Origin: Microcaldota archaeon
GTDB taxonomy: Archaea > Micrarchaeota > Micrarchaeia > Anstonellales > Bilamarchaeaceae
Assembly (NCBI GenBank): GCA_018812715.1
Contig: JAHJCT010000028.1
Coordinates: forward strand, 17,130-81,129
DNA length: 64,000 nucleotides
Direction of reading: 5' to 3'
The translations under genes and the position numbers were made by a program. The notes below the pieces were generated by a model, which did no database searches, had not been told where the DNA came from, and saw only the letters and a program-made list of their open reading frames with translations. Each line of letters starts with the position of its first letter. Positions within the stretch are counted from its first letter, which is position 1. This document shows positions 12,301 to 21,690 of this stretch, one piece after another.

Positions 12301-12537
12301 TATGCCTCGCCCATCATCATTTATACTTACTGAGCCATCCTTGCGTAATACGATTTTGATATTTTTACAATACCCGGCTAACGCTTCATCTATGCTGTTG
12401 TCTACAATTTCATAGACTAAGTGGTGTAGTCCTCTTTTGACAGTGTCTCCTATGTACATTCCTGGCCTTCTTCGTACTCCTTCGAGACCTTCAAGAATCT
12501 GGATTTCTTTAGCTGTATATTCTGAGTCACTTTCCAT
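9349..12537 (-). CDS. gyrB: DNA gyrase subunit B, interrupted by an intein
   Basis: GHKL N-terminus ([20 protein letters not shown]), TOPRIM [8 protein letters not shown]-terminal [11 protein letters not shown]; 434-aa insertion directly after EGDSAGG. Confidence 0.96.
   Translation of the reverse strand: [1062 protein letters not shown]
9955..11256 (-). mobile_element. In-frame intein in GyrB with HNH-type homing endonuclease domain
   Basis: Starts [14 protein letters not shown], ends [17 protein letters not shown] then S; precise removal restores [33 protein letters not shown]; internal [28 protein letters not shown] is HNH-like. Confidence 0.93.
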
Positions 12538-12635
12538 ATTATTACCACTAATTTTTTTCCTAGTTTATCGTCGATAAAAAGGCTTCTGTCACCAGTGTAT
12601 CATTATTAATTAAAAGTCTTTAAATTGTTATGTTT

Positions 12636-14912
12636 TTAACTTGATTCGAGCATCTTCATTTTTGTTTTCCATTGCTCTATCGCTTCATTAAATTTAGCTT
12701 TTTCTAGGATCAAAATTGACTCCATTATCTGGCCCTTCATCAACACTATAACTGTTTTTTCCCCTATTGCTACATAGCTTTGTGGTTGATGTTGCCCTAA
12801 ATTCTTGGCTAAAGAGCGCAAATAGTTTCTCAGCTTCAATGCAAGAGCATTTACAACAGTATTACTTCCATCAGAAAATTCGGTCAAAACAACGGCCTCT
12901 TTTTTGAGTATTATTATGCCTTTAATAAGATCTTTCTTTATCATTTCTCGCACTACTTTTTCAGGTGTAATCTTCACTTTTTTTATGGCATCTCTATCCA
13001 TAAGTATGCCTTCTTCTTTAGCATAACGGCCAAGCGCCCAAGTACGCAATGATGCTGGAATTGTGACAAGGGAGGAACTATATACCTCATCTTGTTCTTC
13101 AAGTAATTTTGCTATCATTTCTTTCCATTTCAACCAATTTTCATCTGCAAGCTTTTTCTTTTCTTTAAGGCTACTCCTCGTTCGCTCTGCCCGACCAAGA
13201 TACTCATCTATAAGTGCTTTGCTTCGTGGGGTCATATTCTTAGCTAATGTGTCTATCTTTTCAGCTTGCAAACCTGTTAGTGTGTCATATTCTTGGCTTA
13301 CATCAAAGTTCTCTTCACTATACTGCTTTACTAATTCCCGCAATTCACTTATTCTATCCTTCAATTTGTCCGCCTTTGCAACAAATGCTTCCCTTTCACT
13401 TTTCATTACACTTCCATAAGCCTTTTCAAGCACAATTATTTTTCCAATATTTTCTATTGTGAAGTATACCATCAATGTGCCTATGGCTATTAGCGCAATT
13501 CCTGTTGCCCCCATTCCATTTTCAAGTAAAAAATCTATAGATCCCAATAAGGGCGGAGATGTGATTGGTGGAACTGCCATAAATACGGAGACATATAGCC
13601 CCACCACCAAGAACAGTAAGGCGAAGACAATATCACTTTTCCACCTTACTTCCGTTCTTCCAAATGCTTTCCTAAATCCAGTTGTTGTAGTGGCTCCAGC
13701 CATCTTTTCGCTAACTATAGTAAATACCAGTATCACAATATTGTAGATGAATAAAAGGATTGCCAATGTCAGGCCGATCGTGATTCCCAGTGCAATATAG
13801 TAATTGCCGCCAAGGTTATCTAACAACAAGAAGATGAAATTTATTGGTATAAGCCCACTCAAGTTCACAGTCCTTACTGTTAATGTTGGCGTTTTCAGAG
13901 AACTCATCGCAGTTTCTGGTGGCACATCAGAATCAAATTCATAAATAAGTAGATAACCATCTTGAGATAATTTTTCAGAATTCCATTCTATCTTAACAGT
14001 TCCCCCATTCTCATTAGCTACTAGTTTTTGAATTGATGATAGTTCCTCTGAATCAGCCACAACTGTTTGAGGGACAGTATCTGTAATCCCAATACCACCA
14101 ACCTCGACACCAATTTCCCCTTCTTCTTTCTGTTCAGTTGGTTTTACTGAAATCATCATCCTATAATGATATCCACTTACCTCAGTTCTATATACTCCTA
14201 TTTTTTCAGCGGCATCAACAAGATAACTGACGCCAAAATCAGAGGCAGCACATAACTTCAATTCGTCATTTGCATATAATGGATTTGCATTTATTTGCCC
14301 TACTTTGCTTATCATAGTTCTTATCTTGCCAAGAAAAACATCCCTGTTTGCATCGGTTGTATTTCTAAGATCAAAAACCATTCTACGTGAATCAAGAAGA
14401 AGTGAACGGATCTCATTATTTGCTTGGACATATGATATCATAGCTCCGGCCAATTCATCTTCATATGTCTCTGCAATGTTTCTACATTTTATTGAGGTAC
14501 TAGAACACAATTTGCTGCATGTTGTTACATCAGAACAGACTACACTTGCAAGACCGATATTATTGCTACATGCAGTATCTGATTGTATTCTTGTTTGTGA
14601 GAATTCTTCGAGACTCTGGTCTGCTATGAGAAGATCAACATCTGTTAATTCAGGATTAATTGAAGTATAGGTACCAGTTGTTTTTGTATTGACGGTGATT
14701 TGTCGTTGCACTTTCATATTTGCTTCATTTATTATTACTGGGCTAAAATCATAGATCGCATAATCAGAAATACCATCCCCATCAAGATCCTGTTCTTCAG
14801 TACTAATTAGTTGCTCGCTTTTTGTACCGGTAAAGCTCTTTTCCTCTATACATCCAAAACTTAACAACAGCACTGCAAACAAGAATAACCAGAACCAACG
14901 CATGTGAAACAT
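12636..14912 (-). CDS. Large membrane-anchored protein: lipobox-like signal, extracellular region, central TM segments, cytoplasmic coiled coil
   Basis: N-terminal FLFAVLLLSFGC, several hydrophobic segments, charged coiled-coil C-terminal third. Confidence 0.75.
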   Translation of the reverse strand: MFHMRWFWLFLFAVLLLSFGCIEEKSFTGTKSEQLISTEEQDLDGDGISDYAIYDFSPVIINEANMKVQRQITVNTKTTGTYTSINPELTDVDLLIADQSLEEFSQTRIQSDTACSNNIGLASVVCSDVTTCSKLCSSTSIKCRNIAETYEDELAGAMISYVQANNEIRSLLLDSRRMVFDLRNTTDANRDVFLGKIRTMISKVGQINANPLYANDELKLCAASDFGVSYLVDAAEKIGVYRTEVSGYHYRMMISVKPTEQKEEGEIGVEVGGIGITDTVPQTVVADSEELSSIQKLVANENGGTVKIEWNSEKLSQDGYLLIYEFDSDVPPETAMSSLKTPTLTVRTVNLSGLIPINFIFLLLDNLGGNYYIALGITIGLTLAILLFIYNIVILVFTIVSEKMAGATTTTGFRKAFGRTEVRWKSDIVFALLFLVVGLYVSVFMAVPPITSPPLLGSIDFLLENGMGATGIALIAIGTLMVYFTIENIGKIIVLEKAYGSVMKSEREAFVAKADKLKDRISELRELVKQYSEENFDVSQEYDTLTGLQAEKIDTLAKNMTPRSKALIDEYLGRAERTRSSLKEKKKLADENWLKWKEMIAKLLEEQDEVYSSSLVTIPASLRTWALGRYAKEEGILMDRDAIKKVKITPEKVVREMIKKDLIKGIIILKKEAVVLTEFSDGSNTVVNALALKLRNYLRSLAKNLGQHQPQSYVAIGEKTVIVLMKGQIMESILILEKAKFNEAIEQWKTKMKMLESS

Positions 14913-14941
14913 TTATTAGTCTTCTTTTAAAACCTTATTGC

Positions 14942-16195
14942 ATGGCAAAACAATTTCTTAACGACGTTCTTTCAATTATCAAACCAACCTCAGACGAACT
15001 GGCGAAAGAACTTCATTTTGCCAATGGCCTCATTAAACGCATACAAGCCAATGCTCCAAAGAACTCCGAGGTTGTTCTTACTGGTTCTGTAGCAAAGTGC
15101 ACTTTCTTAAGGGATCAACGCGATGTTGACATTTTCGTTCTTTTTGATCGTTCTATGCAGAAAGAAAAATTAGAATCAACCATAAAATATATTCTTGAAT
15201 CCACATTTCCAAAAATTGGTTATCAGGTAAGTTATGCTGAGCATCCATATGTCCGCTTTCATTTTGAAGGAAGACGCATAGATCTGGTACCGGCATATAA
15301 AATATCAAAAGCAGCAGAAAGAATAAGCGCAGTTGATCGTTCTGTACTTCATACTAAATTTGTAAAAAAACATCTAAAAGCCAAACAAAGAGATGAAGTT
15401 CTTCTTCTTAAACAATTCCTGAAAGCAAATTCTGTTTATGGCGCTGAAATAAAAATTGCAGGATTTTCTGGTTATCTTTGTGAACTACTTATAATCAAAT
15501 ATGGAACCTTCATGAAACTTTTACAGCATGCATCTAACTGGAAAGAGCCCATTTTTATCGATCTACAAAATTATTATAAGAAAAAAAGGCCACCTCAATT
15601 TGATTTTTTTACTGTAATAGATCCTACCGATAAAAATCGCAATGTTGCTGCCGCAGTTTCAAGAGACAATTTTAAGAAATTTACAAAACTCTGCAAGACA
15701 TTTCTAAAAAAACCATCAAAAACAGCATTCTTAAAAAAACCAGAAACGTTCGAACAAAAACTTTCCAAGACAAAAGGAAAAACAATATTTACCATTTCTA
15801 TGCCACGTCCAGATGTTGTTGATGATGTTCTATGGGGCCAATTACACCGAATGATGAAACAATTGAATCTCCATTTAAAAGATTTCAAACCCAAAAAGAT
15901 CTTTGCTGATGATACTAGGCACATAATACGAATAGCAGTAGTACTTAGTTTATCGAAGCTTCCTTCTAAGATGTTAATCGAGGGTCCGCCTCTGAAAATG
16001 AAACCGCATATCAAAGCGTTCAGAAACAAGCATAAGCGAGCCAGATTCATAAAACGAAAAAACAAGATCTACGCAGAAGTTAATAATCCAATGACAAAAC
16101 CAGAATCTGCTATCCAACATTTCTTCAAACACTTCAACAAATCTAAATCACATCTTGCCTATCCAGAAGAGATGTTTATATTAGAACGTCAGTGA
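14942..16195 (+). CDS. cca: Archaeal CCA-adding tRNA nucleotidyltransferase
   Basis: VVLTGSVAKCTFLRDQRDVDIFVLF nucleotidyltransferase signature, class I CCA length. Confidence 0.92.
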   Translation: MAKQFLNDVLSIIKPTSDELAKELHFANGLIKRIQANAPKNSEVVLTGSVAKCTFLRDQRDVDIFVLFDRSMQKEKLESTIKYILESTFPKIGYQVSYAEHPYVRFHFEGRRIDLVPAYKISKAAERISAVDRSVLHTKFVKKHLKAKQRDEVLLLKQFLKANSVYGAEIKIAGFSGYLCELLIIKYGTFMKLLQHASNWKEPIFIDLQNYYKKKRPPQFDFFTVIDPTDKNRNVAAAVSRDNFKKFTKLCKTFLKKPSKTAFLKKPETFEQKLSKTKGKTIFTISMPRPDVVDDVLWGQLHRMMKQLNLHLKDFKPKKIFADDTRHIIRIAVVLSLSKLPSKMLIEGPPLKMKPHIKAFRNKHKRARFIKRKNKIYAEVNNPMTKPESAIQHFFKHFNKSKSHLAYPEEMFILERQ

Positions 16196-17436
16196 ATTTC
16201 TATCCGTTCTCCTATTAATGGAGCAATTGCGTCGTAACCATGTTCTTCCTTAAGCTCTTGGGCAAATTTTTCTGGTTTATCACCATGCACCAAAATTATC
16301 TTTTCTGGATTAGCTTTTTCGATAAAACTCATTATATCTGATCTTCCTGCATGTGCTGAGAGATCAAAATATTCCACTGGCAAGTCTACTTGTAATTCCT
16401 GCTCATCTTTCATAATATATCCTTTGTTAAGAAGCAGCCAGCCATTAGTGTCTTCAACACAGTAACCTGTGAATATTAATTTTGAATTTTTATTAGCATG
16501 ATATAGATAATTCAATATCGCACCGCCATTCAGCATTCCTGCCCCTGCAATTATTACAGACGGTGTTCTAGACGCCTTCTTTTTATCTGATATGTTCTCG
16601 ACAATATTTACACTTCTTACTGCCTTTCTAAAGCTTTGGGCCTCTCTAATGTATCGAGGATGTTTCATGTAAATTTTTGTAATATCTCTGCCCATCCCAT
16701 CCACAAAAATTGGAATTTCTTTGTCATGATGCCTTAGAAGGGAGATCAGTTCCTGTGTTCTGCCAACTGCAAATGCAGGTAATAATGCATTTCCACCATC
16801 ATCCAATGTTTCATATACCTCATGCATTAAATTTGCTTCAAGTTTTTTTCTTGGGGGGTGTTCTCTTTGTGCATAAGTTGTTTCCATTATCAGCACATCA
16901 ACATCCTCTATTGATTCTGCTCCCTTGTGCATGTACGTGTTTTCGCCCTTAAAATCACCACTATAAACTATTTTTTTCCCTTCATATCCTATATTTACAA
17001 TTGCAGATCCACTAATATGCCCTGCATCAAGGAACTCTACTGTCGTTCCACCAGTTTCTATAGGATGATCATATAATAGTGGTGTCCAGTACTTTAACGC
17101 TTTTTTGAAATGTTGCTTTCTATAAGGCAATCCATCCCCCATTATCTTCATCGAGTCCTGCCATAAGATCTCGCAGATATCCCGTGTTGGTGGCGTAGCA
17201 TACCATCTTACTTTACTGTTTCGGTAAAATGAAGGCAAACAGCCACTATGATCAAGATGGGCATGAGAAAGAACAATAAAATCTGGATTCACACTTTCAA
17301 GGGGAAATTTAGGAAATCCACTCTTGTCAAAGATTTTTATTCCATAATCTAACATTATTTTTTTGTCAGTACGGACCAAAAATGCACTTCTTCCCACTTC
17401 TCGTGAAGCTCCTAGACAATCAATAAAAAATCCCAT
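16189..17436 (-). CDS. Metallo-beta-lactamase/beta-CASP ribonuclease-like protein
   Basis: LSHAHLDHSG, METTYA, DLSAHAGRSDI, LVHGD. Confidence 0.9.
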   Translation of the reverse strand: MGFFIDCLGASREVGRSAFLVRTDKKIMLDYGIKIFDKSGFPKFPLESVNPDFIVLSHAHLDHSGCLPSFYRNSKVRWYATPPTRDICEILWQDSMKIMGDGLPYRKQHFKKALKYWTPLLYDHPIETGGTTVEFLDAGHISGSAIVNIGYEGKKIVYSGDFKGENTYMHKGAESIEDVDVLIMETTYAQREHPPRKKLEANLMHEVYETLDDGGNALLPAFAVGRTQELISLLRHHDKEIPIFVDGMGRDITKIYMKHPRYIREAQSFRKAVRSVNIVENISDKKKASRTPSVIIAGAGMLNGGAILNYLYHANKNSKLIFTGYCVEDTNGWLLLNKGYIMKDEQELQVDLPVEYFDLSAHAGRSDIMSFIEKANPEKIILVHGDKPEKFAQELKEEHGYDAIAPLIGERIEIH

Positions 17437-17487
17437 AATGCCACATTACATAGAATGTTTTAATATTTTACAGGTTTATGATACTTA

Positions 17488-17883
17488 ATGGCCTCCGGAA
17501 AACTCAACACCCTCTTCATACCACTTATCCTACTAACCATACTTTACATCTTTGCAATTATCTTCTTTCATTTTGTTGAAGGGTGGAGTTTTTTGGACGC
17601 TACTTATTTCACAACTATGACTATCTCCACAGTTGGTTATGGTGATATTATCCCCACTACTGAACTTGGCAAAGTTGGCACAATACTGCTTGTATTTGCA
17701 GGCGTCTCACTTGCATTTTATCTAATCACAACTTTTGGTGTAATTCGTGAGAAAAAATTCGATCCACACATTCAAAAGAGACTTGATGTGTTGCGTAGCA
17801 TAACGACATTACAGACTAAGAAACTAGGGAAACACCAATTAAAGCATATAAAAAACAAGATGCGCGGAGCCAGAAGACCATGA
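17488..17883 (+). CDS. Two-TM potassium channel-like protein
   Basis: Selectivity filter TMTISTVGYGDIIP between two hydrophobic helices. Confidence 0.9.
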   Translation: MASGKLNTLFIPLILLTILYIFAIIFFHFVEGWSFLDATYFTTMTISTVGYGDIIPTTELGKVGTILLVFAGVSLAFYLITTFGVIREKKFDPHIQKRLDVLRSITTLQTKKLGKHQLKHIKNKMRGARRP

Positions 17884-18164
17884 GCGAATATTTTGTAGTT
17901 GAACCCTGCGCAACAGCTAATGGATTTGAAATTAAATTTAAAAAAGCTATAAATCTTGTAAAAGCCGAAGAAGCCATCTCTTCTCTTGGTAAAACCATTG
18001 CCAGCAGTCCGATTGTTTTGCTTGCAAAAATCAAGAATTATTCAGTAAGTGTTTATGCGAGTGGTAGAATAATGATAAAATCCAATACAAAAATGAGTGA
18101 AAAATCCGCTGAACAACTTGCCAAAAAACTTTCCCATGCATTTGAAAAAGAGGGGGCTATATGA
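17880..18164 (+). CDS. Small protein, possible single TBP-like repeat
   Basis: Overlaps neighbouring ORFs by 4 bp; NYSVSVYASGRIMIKSNTKMSEKSAEQLAKKL resembles a TBP repeat pattern. Confidence 0.65.
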   Translation: MSEYFVVEPCATANGFEIKFKKAINLVKAEEAISSLGKTIASSPIVLLAKIKNYSVSVYASGRIMIKSNTKMSEKSAEQLAKKLSHAFEKEGAI

Positions 18165-18793
18165 AAATAGATTTCCATGTCCATACTAATTCTTCCATTG
18201 ATTCCATAATCAAACCAAAAGATCTTGCACAAAAAGCCCACCGATTAAAGATCATTCCAGCAATTACTGATCATAACAACATGTGCAGTCATAAGGACAT
18301 GACTTCTGAATTTATCCCAAGCGAAGAAGTAAGAACTGATCTGGGTGATCTTATTGGCCTATATTTAAATGAAGAAATTCCAAGAGGCATTTCTTTTATG
18401 GATGCATTAGATAAAATCCATGAACAAGGTGCTCTTTCTTATCTTCCACATATGTACGAAGTAACAAGAAGCGGCGTAATCCCATCTAAGGAAGAAATTT
18501 CCAAAATAGACATTATCGAAATTTTTAATGCACGCTGCCTTAATGATTATTTTAATGAAAAGGCCAAACAATTTGCTAAACAACACAATCTTCTTGCAGC
18601 TGTTGGAAGTGATGCTCATTTTCTTTTTGAATTTGGCAGCACTTATGCTGAAGTTTCAGATTTTGATCTGAATAATCCCAAAGCACTTCTTAAGGTTCTC
18701 CCAAAGGCAAAATTTGTGACAAAGAAAGCCCCATTCTTTGTTCGAGGCCCAACAAAAATCCTTAGCTTAGGAAAAAAGATATTCAAAATTTAA
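18161..18793 (+). CDS. PHP-domain metal-dependent hydrolase
   Basis: KIDFHVHTNSS, ITDHN, AVGSDAHF. Confidence 0.85.
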   Translation: MKIDFHVHTNSSIDSIIKPKDLAQKAHRLKIIPAITDHNNMCSHKDMTSEFIPSEEVRTDLGDLIGLYLNEEIPRGISFMDALDKIHEQGALSYLPHMYEVTRSGVIPSKEEISKIDIIEIFNARCLNDYFNEKAKQFAKQHNLLAAVGSDAHFLFEFGSTYAEVSDFDLNNPKALLKVLPKAKFVTKKAPFFVRGPTKILSLGKKIFKI

Positions 18794-19729
18794 TTATTTC
18801 TTATAAGCAACGTAAATATCCGCTTCAATCATAGTGTCATTATCATAATAGTGATGGGTAAAATAAACATTCCCCTCTGCATCTATTGTTGCTTCTCCTG
18901 CAAGGGTTGATATAATCTCTTCAGGAACCTGCCATTCCCCATTCACCTTTTTTGATCTCCAAAGCCCGTAATTTTTTGAAATCCATAATTCATCTTCAGC
19001 AGGATTTAATGCAGGCCAACCTTCATCATATTCACTATTGACATTTTCCAGATTTTCAGGAACCTGCCATTCCCCATTCACCTTTTTTGACATCCATATA
19101 TCCAATCCTCCTTTCCCGCCTTCTCTTGAGGAATGAAAATATAGCTCACTACCATCATTTGATATGTGTAACTCTCCAACTTCATATTCTGGATTAAAAT
19201 CTGCAATTTCTGCAATCGCCCATTTTCCATTTTTGAATTCAGAAGTAAACCAATGAAGTCCTGTATATCCCTCTCTCACTCCACAAATCCACACCTCATT
19301 ATCCTGAAAAAATCCACAGCCATCTAAATGAGGTTTTCCGGGCTCAACAAACCAGATGCGCTCAGCATCGCTCCAACCACTTCCCTGTTTTTCAAACTTA
19401 TAGATTCCAGTTACAGTATCATAAGCTTGTTCGATAACATCCATTTTGTTGTTTGGAGTAAACCAAACATAAAGCGTATTACCATCGGGCATGATAAATG
19501 CAGAATCTTCTGCTCCTCTTGTATTTACAGGATATGGTAAAGGAGCAGGTTCCTCATATTCATCAGAAAGCAATTGAGGTGGATTTTTGTCATTTTCAGG
19601 AGTCATCTTAATTGCGTCTTCAGGAATTTTTGATTCTCGGTCAATTTGTTCCATTTGTTCAGTACATCCACTGATAAGAAGCAATCCCATTATGAGCAAT
19701 ACCGTTCTCATGATTCTACATGCACGCAC
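18794..19729 (-). CDS. Beta-propeller (PD40/TolB-like) lipoprotein
   Basis: Lipobox-like LLLISGC; repeated ISNDGSELYFHS/LNPAEDELWIS blades. Confidence 0.75.
   Translation of the reverse strand: MRACRIMRTVLLIMGLLLISGCTEQMEQIDRESKIPEDAIKMTPENDKNPPQLLSDEYEEPAPLPYPVNTRGAEDSAFIMPDGNTLYVWFTPNNKMDVIEQAYDTVTGIYKFEKQGSGWSDAERIWFVEPGKPHLDGCGFFQDNEVWICGVREGYTGLHWFTSEFKNGKWAIAEIADFNPEYEVGELHISNDGSELYFHSSREGGKGGLDIWMSKKVNGEWQVPENLENVNSEYDEGWPALNPAEDELWISKNYGLWRSKKVNGEWQVPEEIISTLAGEATIDAEGNVYFTHHYYDNDTMIEADIYVAYKK
18921..19090. repeat. Two copies of a 35-bp identical segment (18921-18955, 19056-19090), 135-bp period, encoding KKVNGEWQVPE
   Basis: tcaggaacctgccattccccattcaccttttttga occurs twice. Confidence 0.9.
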
Positions 19730-19751
19730 GAAACATATTTAATCATAAGAT

Positions 19752-20843
19752 ATGTATCCATTCTTGATGGCAGGCGAATTTGTAGGAATAGAGATAGCTG
19801 TAATTGTTGTTACTGCTTCAATTATTCTTGCAGGCATTTTCATAGGTCTTGGCCGTGCTTTTGGTTATAAACGCATAGAATATTTTGGGATAGAAGAACT
19901 AATCCAATCTGTAATTAATGCTGCAATAATAGGTTCATTCGCCGCAGTAGTTGAGTTAATAGCAGCTGTTAGTGCTAGCGTAGTTACTGAAACATGCGCA
20001 GAAGGAAATGTAGTCAACCAACTTGTCTGTACTCTTGAAACTGTCAATACAAATCTTTTCAGTTTTTTCCAAGAACTTGCTGCCATGATTATGAGCATTG
20101 GCTATTATCAAACACTTGAGCTTGATTTTGGCGCCTTTGCTATTTCTCCATTTGTCAATCTTAGTGCATTGTCAAATTCCTTCTCTGCCCAACTTCTATC
20201 TACTAATATTGTATTGTTACTTGTCGAACTCAATATCCATATAACAAACTTTATTGGTCAAAATGCGCTTGCACTTCTTTTCCCTGTTGGCCTTGTATTA
20301 CGTACTTTGTTCGCAACTCGTAAGGTTGGCGGTTTTCTTATAGCTTTAGCTGTTGGCCTTTACTTATTTTACCCAACATTTGTTTTGATATTTCCAGATC
20401 CTTCTACAAATCTGTATAATGCCACCATCACAATGGAGTCATTTAACAACAATAGTTTCTATGCAACTCTTCCAGTTGTAGATCTAAATGATAATTATGC
20501 TATCGCAGGGAAATTGGATATACTCAGTGGCCGATGTTTCGAAGAAAATCTATCAAATACATCAAACTGTAATCAAACCCTTATAGATCAAGGATTACTA
20601 GTTAATATCTCAACTCTTCCAAACGTTACTATCTGGGGGCCAGCATTACCTGAAAATACTTCTCTGGATTTCACTGGTGATCTGACCTACGTTGTTCAAC
20701 AAAACAACAATGCATTATCTATGTCGCTTTTATACTCAGTACTTGCCCCACTTTTTTCACTTCTAGTGACTGTTGTTTTTGTTAAAGAACTTGCAAATAT
20801 TCTCGGCAGTGAGATAGGCCTTAAGACTATCACAGCTATATAA
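19752..20843 (+). CDS. Polytopic membrane protein, possibly VirB6/TrbL-like
   Basis: Multiple hydrophobic segments; first gene of the cluster containing VirB4-like genes. Confidence 0.7.
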   Translation: MYPFLMAGEFVGIEIAVIVVTASIILAGIFIGLGRAFGYKRIEYFGIEELIQSVINAAIIGSFAAVVELIAAVSASVVTETCAEGNVVNQLVCTLETVNTNLFSFFQELAAMIMSIGYYQTLELDFGAFAISPFVNLSALSNSFSAQLLSTNIVLLLVELNIHITNFIGQNALALLFPVGLVLRTLFATRKVGGFLIALAVGLYLFYPTFVLIFPDPSTNLYNATITMESFNNNSFYATLPVVDLNDNYAIAGKLDILSGRCFEENLSNTSNCNQTLIDQGLLVNISTLPNVTIWGPALPENTSLDFTGDLTYVVQQNNNALSMSLLYSVLAPLFSLLVTVVFVKELANILGSEIGLKTITAI

Positions 20844-20874
20844 TCTTTAAATATACCAATGGAGTGATAATGTT

Positions 20875-21657
20875 ATGTTCCTTAATAGAGCAATAACAGC
20901 ATTGGCTGTTGTCGGCGGTGTACTCGCCATTATTATTTCGCTTTTATCAGGAAATCCATTGTTTCCAATAATCGCAGCTGTTTTCTTTACACTAACCCTG
21001 CTTCTCTGGAAATATGGATATTTGATTATTCCTGTTTTTACCAGGGCAACAAATATTGTAGAAATACGCGGCGGTTATGAAGTTCCATCTTCAAGAGATT
21101 ACATCATAAAAAAGAATGAGAATGGCTATTATGCCTCTAAATTTCTAGAGGTTCGTTTCTATGAGAGTTCTATGGACAAATCCAAAGATGAAAAACAGAA
21201 TATGTTTGAGTCTTTTGAACGTGCAATAAGTTCCTTGAAATATATTGTAAAAATTTCCCTTATGGTAAGTACTCTTGATTTATCAAAACATATTGATGAA
21301 ATTAAAACCAAGAGAGGGGCTGCTGAAGCACGAAAATCCAAAGAAGCCAAATTAGCACGGGATGAATCTCTCAGACTTGATAGGGAACTTGCTTATTGGA
21401 ACCGTCTACTAGATCGCATAACTCAAGGTGAAAGACCCGTTGAGGTGATCGCATTTGCATCTACTACTGCATTCGGGCTTACAAGAGATGAAGCATTGAG
21501 TCGTGTTTCTCGCCAATCAAAAGAGCTAAGAACGATATTATCAAGTTCTTTGGGTTGTGATATAAGAGAACTTAAAGATCTTGAAATGCTCAAATGCTTT
21601 GAATGGGAGTATTTCTTCCCGACTACACAGGAGGAGATCAAAGACCTCATGTTCTAG
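20875..21657 (+). CDS. VirB4 N-terminal-half-like protein with two N-terminal TM helices
   Basis: Two N-terminal hydrophobic helices; EVRFYES...LSRVSRQSKELRTILSSSLGCDIRELKDLEMLKCFEWEYFFP resembles the region preceding the VirB4/TraC ATPase core. Confidence 0.65.
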   Translation: MFLNRAITALAVVGGVLAIIISLLSGNPLFPIIAAVFFTLTLLLWKYGYLIIPVFTRATNIVEIRGGYEVPSSRDYIIKKNENGYYASKFLEVRFYESSMDKSKDEKQNMFESFERAISSLKYIVKISLMVSTLDLSKHIDEIKTKRGAAEARKSKEAKLARDESLRLDRELAYWNRLLDRITQGERPVEVIAFASTTAFGLTRDEALSRVSRQSKELRTILSSSLGCDIRELKDLEMLKCFEWEYFFPTTQEEIKDLMF

Positions 21658-21690
21658 CCTTCTTTATAATTATAACGAGGGAACAACAAG

